This document shows positions 1 to 29,752 of a stretch of 64,000 nucleotides of DNA, one piece after another. The stretch spans positions 3,855,381 through 3,919,380 of the forward strand of contig OZ025887.1 in the NCBI GenBank assembly GCA_964019415.1. Direction: 5' to 3'. A program made the position numbers and the translations under genes. The DNA comes from Ianthella basta (lineage: Eukaryota > Porifera > Demospongiae > Verongiida > Ianthellidae). The notes under the pieces are model-generated. The model had not been told where the DNA came from. It searched no databases and saw only the letters and a list, made by a program, of their open reading frames with translations. Numbering within the stretch: position 1 is the stretch's first letter; every line of letters starts with the position of its first letter.

Positions 1-1279
1 CTACCTTCCTCCAGCGTCTCGTGATGCTGTGGATGCCGGCAACATTCTTTGTGTACACGTGAACTAGACTGTCGTAAGTGGGGCTCGGCTTCTTGTCTGA
101 TGCATTGACTGGAGGCTCGTCTCTCAATTGAGAGTCCTCTAGGAGGTGTTGCACAGCGTCCACACGGAACCCATCCACACCTGCATCCAGCCAGAAACGC
201 AGAACGTTGTCCAGTGCGTCCAGGACCTCCGGGTTCCGCACGTTGAGGTCGGGCTGCTGCTTGGCAAACTGGTGGAGGTAGTACTGCCCTGTTGTGTTGT
301 CGTACTCCCACATGCTACCACCAAAGACACTAATCCAGTTGTTGGGAGGGTTGTTGGGGGGCGTGCCAGTTTTGGCGGGGTCTGCCCACACGTACCAATC
401 ACGCTTTGCGCTGGTCCTGCTGGAGCGACTATCCTTGAACCACGGGTGCTCCTCTGAGGTGTGGTTGGGCACAAAATCCATGATGAGTTTGATTCCCTTT
501 CCATGTAGCGTGTCCAACAGCTGACGGAAGTCAGCCAGAGAGCCGTACATGGGGTTGATGTCTGTGTAGTTGGAGACATCATAGCCAGCATCTGCTAGGG
601 GTGAGGGGTAGATTGGGTTCAGCCACACAGCCTTGACACCGAGGTACTCAAGGTACTCAGCTCTTTGGACGATCCCCTGTAAGTCTCCCCTGCCACTGCC
701 GCTGGTGTCTTGGAACGACTGAGGATAGATCTGATATATAGTAGCTGTCTTCCACCATGGGAGGGGGCTGAGGAGGATACACGTGTGATGGAGACCAATG
801 ATAACAGAAGCAACAAGGACAAGAATAGGGATGGCACAACATACAAGGACGAGGAGGGACCACCGTACCAACCTGGTAGCAACAGCAGCCTTGGCACGCT
901 TTGGCTCGAGCTGGTCATCACCAGACTTCACTAGCAAAGCCTCGTCGTCGTCATCCACGCCTTCCTCTGCACTGGATACGCCTCCTGCAGCCTCGAACAA
1001 GGCCACCTCGCCCTCCTCGTCCCCCGAGACTACGTCTGTAGGAGAGCCGATCGCACCGTCACTCTGTTGCTGGGCACCGCCAACTTCATCAGCTGCTAGC
1101 AATGCATTCTTCTCTTCTCCCTCCTGCTGCTCGCTCCTTGTGCGAGGCCCGGCAACATCGCCCAACTCGACTTCCTGGATCGACGAGTCTTTGAGCTCAT
1201 CCAGTTTAGTCCGCTTCGCTGCGGGCTCCAACTCTTGGTTTTCTCCTTCATCGGGCTCTTCTTCCAAAGGCTGGTACAT
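1..1279 (-). CDS. SLC3-type (rBAT/4F2hc) or alpha-glucosidase-like type II membrane glycoprotein, partial
   Basis: The frame is open from the ATG at 1279 to the window edge, giving 426 codons without an intron; the C-terminus lies outside. A hydrophilic acidic N-terminal region of about 130 residues comes first. One hydrophobic segment (about residues 133-160, WSLLVLVCCAIPILVLV) follows, then a GH13 alpha-amylase barrel. Conserved blocks seen are IYQIYPQSFQD at the barrel start, DFVPNHTS (about residue 268) and GFRVDAVQHLL (about residue 372), which keeps the Asp used as nucleophile in active GH13 enzymes. A long cytosolic tail, one membrane anchor and an outer GH13 domain are the SLC3 layout; SLC3 proteins pair with SLC7 light chains to place amino-acid transporters at the surface. 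Because the nucleophile is kept, a membrane-anchored maltase is also possible. Other catalytic residues are off-window. Family is secure, subfamily is not. Confidence 0.85.
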   Translation of the reverse strand, partial: MYQPLEEEPDEGENQELEPAAKRTKLDELKDSSIQEVELGDVAGPRTRSEQQEGEEKNALLAADEVGGAQQQSDGAIGSPTDVVSGDEEGEVALFEAAGGVSSAEEGVDDDDEALLVKSGDDQLEPKRAKAAVATRLVRWSLLVLVCCAIPILVLVASVIIGLHHTCILLSPLPWWKTATIYQIYPQSFQDTSGSGRGDLQGIVQRAEYLEYLGVKAVWLNPIYPSPLADAGYDVSNYTDINPMYGSLADFRQLLDTLHGKGIKLIMDFVPNHTSEEHPWFKDSRSSRTSAKRDWYVWADPAKTGTPPNNPPNNWISVFGGSMWEYDNTTGQYYLHQFAKQQPDLNVRNPEVLDALDNVLRFWLDAGVDGFRVDAVQHLLEDSQLRDEPPVNASDKKPSPTYDSLVHVYTKNVAGIHSITRRWRKV

Positions 1280-1493
1280 TGTTACTTGAGGACGGAGGCA
1301 GAGGAGGATGTACAGATGGAAGGCAAGGCAACTGGGTCACGCCTTCCTGTCGCGCTACAGGGTCATCCCATCCCTTTGAAGTCTAATAAGGCGTCTAAGG
1401 GGCGGGGTCGCCGTCTGATTACATCACAAACCGAACCCCTTATATATGCACCGTTGAGTCAGCTTAGCACTTAGTCTACAAGAATTCTTCACC
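1280..1493. promoter_or_regulatory. Divergent intergenic region, probable bidirectional promoter
   Basis: Only 214 bp separate the ATG of the SLC3-like gene (minus) from the proposed ATG of the FGD-like gene (plus). The stretch holds a GC-rich patch around 1392-1412 and a TATA-like run (cttatatatgc) near 1439-1449, about 45 bp before the plus-strand ATG. Promoter function is inferred from head-to-head layout only. Confidence 0.45.
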
Positions 1494-11176
<9,683 letters not shown>

Positions 11177-11731
11177 TCTTCACAGCACTTCATCGATTGT
11201 ACCAAGTTATTTCACTCCAACTATTCCACAACCCCTAAATACTGTATTGAGATGTTTGTTCACCTTTTTATATATAAGTATGCTGTGAAATGTGATGTAT
11301 TTACCAGTATGTGCAGGTATTGTGTTTAATATGCTTACTGTATGTATGGCAGTGTGTCAATCAATGTCTGCACAGGTGATCAAGTTGATGTGGTGGTGCA
11401 TGGAAGCAAAGATTAGAAAGAAGCTATGTACCTCATTATAGATAGGCCCAGTATCCTCTCCATTCAGGGGGAATAGGGCATGGTAACATACATAACACAG
11501 GTTGGAACAGATGGATATAGGGACACATGACAAGCAACCATGTACAAAAATATATAAACGTAGAAAAGTAGGTAAGTGTGTGTGTGTGTAGCAACCTACA
11601 GCAGTAAGGTAAAGTGTAGCTACAACTACAACGGGTGCAAACTACAGTTGCAGATGACACCTGTGTAATGTGTGGTTAGAACTGGCAAACCATAGAGAGG
11701 TGTCTGGTGTTGCATGCTCAGGAGGTGCTCT
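11177..11731. other. 3' intergenic region between convergent genes
   Basis: The 555 bp between the FGD-like stop and the kinase stop presumably hold both 3' UTRs. It is AT-rich with a short GT run near 11578. I see no canonical AATAAA in either orientation and no further gene. Confidence 0.6.
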
Positions 11732-12123
11732 TCACGCCTGCACACTAGCCATACCAGAGGAGCTAGTCTTGAGCTTCTTTTCAGCCGGTTGGAAGTCAAC
11801 ATAGCGCACAGAACACATCTGTGAGTACTCCCTACAAAGACATTAATGGAGAACTGTAACATTGCACCTATCTGTCACGGTACAGCAGTTTGGAGCCTCT
11901 TGTGTCCATGTGTGAGCACTCAGTGCCACATATGGACACAGAGTTGAAATGGCGAACTCTTCCTGCTGCTGAGGTCAGTTTACAAACAAAGCACGCTAGA
12001 ATCTGTCGCTAGAATAGTTTTATTGTACTTATGAGATCAATTGCATCATGCTGTCTCAACTGTGGACAAGACACCCCAAAACCACTCTTACAAAGTCCCT
12101 GTGGTAGAACAGCACAATCACAT

Positions 12124-12187
<64 letters not shown>

Positions 12188-13501
12188 CAGCCGCTTTGCT
12201 ACAACCAATGTACGGTGATGCAGTGTATTTGCATACCTGATGATAACATCTGCCATCTCATCCGCAGTGTGGAACTCTTCATAGTTGACACGGATAACTG
12301 GTATGATCCTGGCAATCTCAGTGAGGAACTCTTCGTACGCCTGCCTCAAGTTCCTGAGGTATTCAACACTGATGGTGGACTCACAGTCTCGTTTCCGCAT
12401 GCGGATACGTCTCAAGCTCTCCTCAGGTGAAACGTCCAAGTGAACTATCAAATTGGGCTTCTTCCTGGCAATTCCATTAGCAAGAAGGAAAACAACTTCC
12501 ATAAATTACAATTACAGTGCGTACAAACTATGAGCATACAGTATAGCCCAAGGTGTGTCCTTCCAGTGTGCTCAACTCAGGTGCTCAACTGTGTGAATCA
12601 TAGTCATCACTAGCATAATGTAAGTGGCATGCTTCGAACATCCGACAATGATGCAACACGACAATCTTGCTGCTGTCGTACCTAGCCGTGCTTATTTATA
12701 CTGCTATCATCGTTTTGGTTCCAGCAGTGCTATAATACATCACTATCACGTCACCACCTACAGGCCCTCCACTCACATGAAGTTTGACATGTTGCTGAAG
12801 AGGGAGACATAAGTCTCATATTCCCTTTCCTCCATCATGCCTGACTCCTTCAGGACACGTGCAAACACAGAGTCCTCGTAGATGGTCCGGTCCTGCACTC
12901 CACCATGGCCTTGCCAGATGATCTGCTGGTGCTGCTGGAATCGCCGATTCAGCAGATACACCTGTGGGGATGGGGGAGGGGATGGCACACCAATACTGTG
13001 TAGTGTGGCAGAAACAAAGTGCTTGGTGACTGGGGGGGCAATGATATCTGTCGCAACATGACAGCTAACCGAGATAGGGAGATGGACCACTAGCAATGGG
13101 CGGCAGTGAAAATGTGTTGCAACAGAGGCTGCATTGTGTGTTGAGCCAATGGTTGAATTGTGTACGTGTGCTTCCATTTCATCTCCACAGCTTCCCCCTC
13201 CTGACCTGAAGCGGAAAGCTGTACCGTGCTGGATTGCTGTAGAAGTCCGTCAGGTACACATTGTCAATCACAGGCTCTTCAAACACAGGCAGGCCCATCT
13301 TCTCGCCCAGTTTGGCAGCCAAAGTCGTCTTTCCGGCTCCTGTAAGATGAAACATGTACAGAGAGAGCACACATGTAGTGTAGGAGTCAGGTGACGTGCC
13401 CAGGGGTACGCACCAATGAGTCCACTGATGGAGATGAAGATGTCTTTGCTGCTGTTCCTCTGATCAAGGGTCAGGAGGCCGATTCGAGAAGCACCGGACA
13501 T
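11732..13501 (-). CDS. Deoxynucleoside kinase, bacterial dAK/dGK-like subfamily
   Basis: Five minus-strand exons join in frame to 244 residues: 13501-13414, 13339-13206, 12961-12777, 12464-12237, 11831-11732. The family phosphorylates deoxyribonucleosides in the dNTP salvage pathway. Visible features are a P-loop split by intron 1 (GLIGAGKTT, about residues 27-35), FEEPVIDN after it, and QDRTIYED (about 97-104), the catalytic DR motif in the form typical of bacterial deoxyadenosine/deoxyguanosine kinases rather than the ERS form of animal dCK/TK2. The Arg-rich LID (LRRIRMRKR, about 153-161) and ISVEYL helix follow. An in-frame upstream ATG at 13585 would add 28 residues; the start at 13501 sits nearer the domain. 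Upstream E2F-like and CCAAT motifs fit S-phase control. Substrate choice cannot be read from sequence. Confidence 0.92.
12127..12186. repeat. (CA)n microsatellite in dNK intron 4
   Basis: About 30 CA units lie about 50 bp downstream, on the minus strand, of the fourth dNK exon. Confidence 0.95.
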
Positions 13502-13705
13502 TGTCTTAGAAGGCAATGTATCCGGTTGAGCTATCTTCTCATATACTGCACAGTCGCTGCTATCTGTCTCCGCGTTTCCAAGCATTGTCGAAGCAGGCGG
13601 ACGTCTTTCACAGTGAAGTTTCTGAAACAGGCGGGAAATTGGCGCGCGTTTTCAGGTTGACCAATCAGATTGGAGATTGTCACACACTGTCAAGTTGAAG
13701 TTGAA
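13502..13705. promoter_or_regulatory. Divergent promoter with E2F-like and CCAAT motifs
   Basis: The stretch is 204 bp between the dNK ATG and the ATG of the RS-like gene. GGCGGGAAA at 13630-13638 and TTGGCGCG at 13639-13646 match E2F-type sites, and CCAAT at 13661-13665 matches an NF-Y core. The block is clearly GC-richer than its surroundings. Motif matches are seen; function is inferred. Confidence 0.55.
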
Positions 13706-23221
<9,516 letters not shown>

Positions 23222-23481
23222 CTTTTCTCTTTCCTGTTCACTTGTAAAGTGTTAATATAATCATAGATAGAGGATATAATTGCAATGTACATGTCTTGGT
23301 GTGTGCATGTGGTGTGCATATATAATAATATTATAGCAACTAATGATCTCAGATACATAGTCAGCAAACATATATTTTATACACATGCACATGCATGCAA
23401 TGATGGGTGCTTGCATACAAAGATAGGATTGATGAGGTGTACGAGTATGTGGCTAGTGATCGTCATGCATGTATGTGTCTG

Positions 23482-25783
23482 TCACCTTTTAGTGGGCTTA
23501 GCAAGTATGCTAGGGTCCCACTCTTGCCTCTCCTTCCCCACTGTGGAAAACACCCTTGCCGCAAGCTGTTGAAGAGTGCCCCCACACTTGAGGCCAAGGG
23601 ACACAGACACAGCCTTCAATTTGTCACGCCCCAGGCTCTCCAGGTCATGTGCAGACGAAAAGTCTGTCCAGTTCACATCCTCCTCACCCCCTGTTTGACT
23701 GCATTTAGTTGTGGCACCCAGCGAAGTGTGAGGCTCCTCTATGACTGTTGAGGACAGTTGCTCCTCACTGTTGTGGCCACTGCCAATGTGCTCCTGCTCT
23801 ACTGCACACGAGCCCTCACCATGACTACTGGTCACACAGTTGCTCTGTTGTACAGGATCACTAGGCTCCCTCTTGTCCTCTTGTGGTGGGTGGCATGCGG
23901 GAGGGGATACCAAGCTGGAGGACACTTCGCTGCTGTGAGGATCTGGACACACGCCGTTGGAGTCGAGGTTGTTGACAGGTGGATTCCCCTCAGGTGGCAG
24001 CTTGGCTGCTTGCTCATGACTCCCTTCATCTTCCTCCCCCTCCTCCTCACTCTCAACCTCTTCCACACCAAGCCTGCACCAAAACCATGCATACAATGAC
24101 ATAACCACGCACACACAATGGCATGTGCTGCCAGCCCAGGCCCAACACAGCCCAGTCCTGGGCTTACAGCACACTGTGTGCACCAGTCCCACTGTATGCA
24201 TGCAGACGTTCTGTCCAACTCACCACATCATGGACTTAGTAGGCCTTTTGGGAGCAGCAGATGCACCACTCGGAGTGCCCCTCTTCTGACCAAGGCCACT
24301 GGAGCCTGCCTTGAGACCTGCCAGACAAGCAGTAAGGGAGGCTGTAAACTGAGGCCAGGATGCTCACGGATGGAACCTATTTAGCTATTGAAGTCATCAG
24401 CATCCATTGTTGTTCACACAAGCTACTGATAAGAGATCAGTCATTGGAATTTAGGAACGAAAATGATTGTCGGGCTTTAAGTCATTCTCACGTGCACATG
24501 CTTCAAATTTCAACAGCAGGAACAAGATTTGCAGTACACACACAAGTATACACACAATAGGTGTCTATGTGACAAGGTACCCCAGCAGCTAATGTTCACT
24601 TGCATGTGCCAAACTATAAACACTAGTCCTTTGCTACACTCCTACACCCCTCTGATGGCTGCTCCACTGCAGTGGCTGTATCACTTTAAGGGTGGGATCA
24701 CAAATTACACAAACCATTAAGCTGTCATCCCAACCCAGGCTGTCCCATTAATTATTGCAGATGGCCTTGGTGTGAGGCCATCAGGCTGTGCGTGTGCACA
24801 TGCGTGTTCATTAAAAATTACACGATGCCCTTATACGTACTTACCTTGTTTCAAGGCATCTTCCATGGACTCTGATACACTGTGGATCTGTGACATGTAA
24901 CTGGGGTCACTATACATGTGTTTGGGCTGAGCCAGCTTCTGTTCCAACTGCTTAATCCTTTCCTCTTCATCACTTCCTTTGCCTTGAGCGTCCTTCTTTG
25001 CCCACTCAGTGAGCCTGAAGTACACAGAACATACAACACACTTAACAACAGAACCTCCTACAGAGGACCACTGAGAGGGCATAGTACATGGTAATATCTA
25101 TGTAGTTTCTTCCCAGACCCTTCCAACACAGGGAGGGGGAAGGGCCTGGGGAAAGTGGGCTGGAGGCTGTGATACGTTGGAATCAAAACGCACGTATTAC
25201 AAAATCCCTGTATTACGTCAGCTGTTGGAAGAATCATCAAATTTGTCTCTGCTACAGGATAAAATTGCTGTGGAGATCCAAGTGGCTGCACTTAGCACTT
25301 CTACTGGGAATTTCAGCATGAAAGGAACCTGTGCAGTATCATACACAGTAGTACATTCATCAGGGGCAGTGGTAATTGAAATGCTCTTAGTAACTACGTA
25401 ACTGTAGTCTCTAATGTAGTCTCTAACTCCACACTGACCACCATGTGGAGGCTATACACAGAGAAGTTCATCTCCAAACCATGCCGAGAACAAGGCTAGT
25501 ACCTCTTACAACAATTAAAGTGCTCATGAGAAGGAGTGGTTTAGCCCAAGCTGAGTAAGCCTACAGGACACAAGGTATGCACAGACGGCTTTCTATTCTG
25601 TATACAAGGAATGACAGTATGCGCATCATCTTCTAACTTTTTCTCTGCTTGTACATCTCTCACACGTCTCCCACTGAGGTCACGGCAAGCATCCTTGTTT
25701 TGGGACTTCTCAACACTCTTCCCCATGGCACGGATCAGGGCGCCAAAGCCTGTAAACAGCAAACAGTGCAATAAACTGGAGTT

Positions 25784-25835
<52 letters not shown>

Positions 25836-25857
25836 ACACACACCACATGCACACACA

Positions 25858-25938
<81 letters not shown>

Positions 25939-26372
25939 ACATGCACATGTAGCTCTTCAACCTCTGCATGCACCAAACTCTTCGCCCTTTCCGCTTCCCT
26001 TTAATACCCCAACTGCTGTGTCACTGTGTCCAACTCCTTCCCCACTCACCTCCCTTACCCCCTTGAAGGGAAGGGACTACATTCACTGTCAAGAAGGAAT
26101 CCCCTTGGTCACACTCCACCACCTCATCATCCTCTAAAACCCTACTACGCATTTGAAGTCTGAACTTCACATTCTTTATGCCCTGGCAAATGACACGGAC
26201 ATATCAAGTAAACACTCCAAGCAACATACTGCAGAAAAACACTGCTTTCACTCACGTTATGATCAAAACTATCTTCCACAAGTCTTCTAATACTTGAAAC
26301 TGGTAAAGCTCCTTCTCCTTGGAGACACAGAGGGCCTGTATGTAAACCATCCACAATCACATTGACCGCCAT
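23482..26372 (-). CDS. SDE2: SDE2 homologue (UBL-containing replication/splicing/telomere maintenance protein)
   Basis: Six minus-strand exons join in frame to 405 residues: 26372-26256, 26182-26050, 25749-25638, 25014-24845, 24317-24224, 24073-23482. Residues 1-84 form a ubiquitin-like fold ending in the GG-KGG processing site (GG at 80-81, KGG at 82-84), where a deubiquitinase releases SDE2 with an N-terminal Lys in known homologues. The SDE2 core follows (FGALIRAMGK, NKDACRDLSGRRVRDV), then a charged helix (LTEWAKKD, PKHMYSDPSYMSQI), an acidic low-complexity region and a C-terminal SAP-like domain (LESLGRDKLKAVSVSLGLKC). Known roles are spliceosome and replication-fork protection, with PCNA-linked degradation after UBL cleavage. 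The donor after exon 3 is weak (gttaga) but phase and homology support it. Human SDE2 is about 450 residues; this is slightly shorter. Confidence 0.95.
25787..25937. repeat. (CA)n microsatellite with CCACATG interruptions
   Basis: Three CA blocks are split by cacatgca and ccac variants, with a final caccacatgcacatg. It is in SDE2 intron 2, about 40 bp upstream of exon 3 on the minus strand. Confidence 0.95.
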
Positions 26373-26545
26373 TTTGTTCCATACGCTACGTCATGACTGC
26401 ATCTTCATGGTCAACCCCCTAAATTACGTCATGGTCAGATGATGGGGTCACGAGTAGCTAAAATTAGACATAGAGGGAATTTAATCGACAGACAACACAC
26501 ACACCCTCTACACTTTCAGTTGAAGTTCTGCCGTACGGTGAATAT
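26373..26545. promoter_or_regulatory. Divergent promoter with two CRE-like motifs
   Basis: The 173 bp between the SDE2 ATG and the ATG of the first SNAP gene contain TACGTCA at 26387-26393 and TTACGTCA at 26424-26431, both CREB/ATF-type half or near-full sites about 37 bp apart. Head-to-head layout suggests a shared promoter. Regulation by CREB/ATF is inferred. Confidence 0.5.
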
Positions 26546-29500
26546 ATGGACAGGAGAGACTACCTACAGGAGGAGATTGACCGTGAGCTCCGTAGGGGGG
26601 CCGAAATCACAAGGGATATCAGAAGGACAACAGCGGAAACACTGGACGTGTCTAAAGACACTGCCAGAACGGTACACCAACAAGGAGAGCAGCTGAACAG
26701 GGTTGAGAGGAGGTTGGATGGCATCAAAGGCGACCTTAAAGAGTCACACCATCATTTAAGGGAGGTAGAGAGTTTCTGGTACAGCTGGCTGCCAAAGTCC
26801 TTTAAACAGAAACTCAATTCCCGACCAACAGCCAGCAGCCCTCCTAGGGACAGTGGTAAAGGCGCTAAGAAGACCTCCTCTGCCCCTCAGAAGACAGCCA
26901 GCTCTGGAGTCGGAAGCAAGGAGCGATTCGTTCAGAGGACTGTGGGTCACCCGCTGGAAGACCAAATGAATGAGGATTTGGAGTGAGTCCCGATGTCAAA
27001 GTAGTTAGCTGTTGCAGTAGTTTTTAGAATGCTCACTTAGGCTAAGCTGGGCATGCCCTGGCCATTAGATTTTGTTGCTGTGTGTATGCTTGGTTGTGCG
27101 TGGAGGGGACCACCAAGTGAGCTGGTCACGCACTAAAATGGGCATTTTCACAGTGAAACAGGTGTTGCTTGTATTTTGATGATGCAATGCAGCGCTTGCT
27201 TAAGAGATTAGGTGTGTAATACGTGGGTTGACTGCTATTTGAATTAGGCAGGATAACTCACAAAAACGACACTGATGCAGGATGTTTCGATCTGACAGCT
27301 TTTGGTAATTGTGGCTGAAACAGATACAATGTACTAGTCCCTTTCCTGTTAGCTCCAGTACCTGCTTAATATCAGCAGGCACAAATTATTCTTCATGAAT
27401 TATCTACTGCTTGGCTGTATATCTTCTAAGAGTCATTTTCTATGTTCTTGCTGGCTTACCAATCTGTCTTCATTGTTTGTTGTTGAGTGTGGGTGGGAGT
27501 ATGTCATTCATAGGTTTCAATTTCAACTGTGGACAATAGTGTCTATCTTGTGTGGGAGTACATTGTGTGATCTTTCAAGGAGTCCAGACGTAGCAGGTGG
27601 ATAGCTCAACACAAGAGGTATCATCCACAAAACTTCTCACATTTCTTGTTACTCATGTACTGTCAAGTTTGGAGTGGCTGTCCGAAGTGGCAAATGGTGT
27701 GCTGTAATGGGAATACTGCATAGTACTTGGCAATTGTAATGCCAGTACTATAGCAGGATGGGGTAGGCATAACATCCAGTGACTACCTTACTATCAGCAG
27801 TGATGTCATGCCATTTGGCATGTGGACAAACATCCTGAGATTGACTGTAACATCACATCTATAATGTCATTGACTGCCCTATTGAACATCCCAGGCTGCC
27901 TTAGTCTGGCTTGCTAGACCGTCCCTCCTCTTCCTCGCCTGTGGACGTTTACGTGGGACGGTCTAGCAAGCCAGACTAAGGCTGCCCAGGCCATGGCTTG
28001 ACCAGATGTTTAGGCCTGGCCATTCTTTTGTATAGCAAAGATACTTGCTGGCCTGTGCATGTGGCCGTCTAGGTAAGATTGTCTTGACACGGCCTGACCA
28101 CCTTTAAAGTGCTTCCTCTTGGCCTGCATTGACTGCTCAGAGCTTCTGGTATGTGTGCATGTGACTGCCTGTGATAACAGAGATGTGAGGTAGGTTGTGT
28201 TGTTGATTCTAGCACTTAACGGCATACAAAGCACTAATGGAATGCATCACCTGGAGGGGTGGGCTTGGCACTGTATGCATTGTAGATGGGAGAACGGTCA
28301 CAACACAAAGGAGACTACGAAACACAATTGAGTGAGGACTGTTCTGGTTGAAAGAGAACTCCATGGTATCTTGTTCAAAGTTACTGCTAAACTGTGGTCA
28401 TTAGCTTTCCTTGTTTTCCTTTATTGTCAGTGTCTGGTGTAGTCTGTTTTGCCTAACCACTTTTTTGGCCCACTGTTTTCCTCACTGTATTGCTGCTGTC
28501 TTCCTATGCCCGCTTCTGGTCTCAACTTCTTTTATAACAGCAGCAGCTGGGGTAGGTGCACTCTCTTGGGGATAAGTCCCCGTCCATGACTACCGTGTTC
28601 ATAGCAAAGGTGAAACAAACCACTGAACAATGCAGAACAATGGTAGTGTATCTACTGAATGTAATAGCTGTGCACTATGCCAAAGGTCAGGTACTATTGT
28701 CTTATTTTATAGGTAGTGGGCTACATGATGCAACTTTCTATGCTTTAAAGTTTTCTTTCCAGTACTCATATATTTCAGATGTCACTAAGTGCACAAAAGA
28801 GCTTGATTCCTGGCCTTTATGGCAAATCATTATTCTTTCTTTTACCCAAGGAGTACTTCCGAGAACCGCTATGCACTTAATGTAGTAGTATAATTATTAT
28901 GTAGCTATATCCAGACTTAGATTTCGTGCAAAATTCAATTCACATATACAGTGGAACCTGTCTGAGATGGTCACTGAGTTAGGCAGCCACCTCTCTAAAC
29001 AGCCAGCCTCCCTGCCCCCAAATAGAGCTAAAGCATTGTAATCAACCTCTGTAATGCAGCCACCTCTCTGTGAAGGTCAGTTAGCACTGGCTCACAGGTT
29101 GCTGTCGTAGACAGGTTCACTGTATTAACTATCAGTTAGAGTTTTGTCAAGACCTGGCCCCAGTGCATCGTGTAACTGTGCTCACTCGCAGTTTGACCCT
29201 GTGGACAGGGGCAATCTTTGTTACTCAGGTCAACATGTAAAACTTTGTAACATTGAGTAGCTGTCATCCTCATGAGACTGCTTACAAACTCAGTCAGTAT
29301 ATGAAACAATGGGTGGATTATATAAAGAGGCTGATAAGGTTAGGATCAGATCTGTGTCCTCAAAGCACTGCTCCCTGTGTGGTGGAGTGCCAATTCCTTG
29401 GCCACTGGTGTGACTCACTGTGTGTCCCCCTTCACCCCTTGTTCAGCTGTGTTGATGGCATGCTGGATGACATCTTACAGACAGCCAGTGAAACTGGGAG

Positions 29501-29612
29501 AGAGCTGGACCACCAGAACGTGCAGCTTGGCAGAATGAACAAGAAGGTGGACGATGCAGACACCAACATAACTGGACTGAACATTAGAATGAACCGACAG
29601 ATCAGAAAGTGA
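26546..29612 (+). CDS. SNAP-25-family Qbc-SNARE, cysteine-less paralogue
   Basis: Two exons, 26546-26982 and 29447-29612, encode 200 residues. The Qb SNARE motif is about residues 15-75 (VHQQGEQLNRVERRLDGIK, zero-layer Gln near 49). The Qc motif is in exon 2 (DDILQTASETGRELDHQNVQ, then LGRMNKKVDDADTN). The linker between them is basic and Ser/Pro-rich, with ESFWYSWLPKSFKQK where the neighbouring paralogue has a palmitoylatable Cys cluster. Without Cys it resembles SNAP-29, which is recruited to membranes by partners rather than lipid anchors. If exon 1 is read through, a stop follows at once (TGA at 26984-26986), truncating the protein to its Qb half. The 2.5-kb intron carries a perfect palindrome and a MITE. 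It sits head-to-tail, 140 bp upstream of its paralogue. Confidence 0.9.
27898..27982. repeat. Perfect 28-bp inverted repeat (85-bp hairpin)
   Basis: Left arm 27898-27925 (GCCTTAGTCTGGCTTGCTAG then ACCGTCCC) is exactly complementary to 27955-27982, with a 29-bp spacer. Perfect arms imply a young foldback element or palindrome. It lies in the intron of the first SNAP gene. Confidence 0.9.
28949..29122 (+). mobile_element. 174-bp MITE, mariner/pogo-like, TA-flanked (copy B)
   Basis: Ends are CAGTGGAACCTGTCT (28949-28963) and AGACAGGTTCACTG (29109-29122), inverted repeats with one base missing. TA occurs on both sides (28947-28948, 29123-29124). A second, inverted and more worn copy is at 10051-10219. 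TA duplication and CAGTGGAACC ends suit Tc1/mariner or pogo-type non-autonomous elements. Confidence 0.75.
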
Positions 29613-29752
29613 TTTTTTTGCATGCAGCTCTATGCAGTGATTTGTAAGCGTGTTACTAAATATAGAACAGCACGTGCCTTTTTGCGGAATTCAGTTCGAA
29701 TACATGTACAGACGCTCGGTGCATGCTGAGACATACGTAGCTGGGACTAGAC

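Noticed and set aside
139-591. 150-codon minus frame and overlapping plus frames at the left edge
   Set aside because: Out-of-frame shadows of the GH13/SLC3 frame, which runs open from 1279 to 1.
11901-11940. Near-palindrome tgtgtccatgtgtg...cacatatggacaca
   Set aside because: Short, imperfect and inside a dNK intron; no sign of mobility or second copy.
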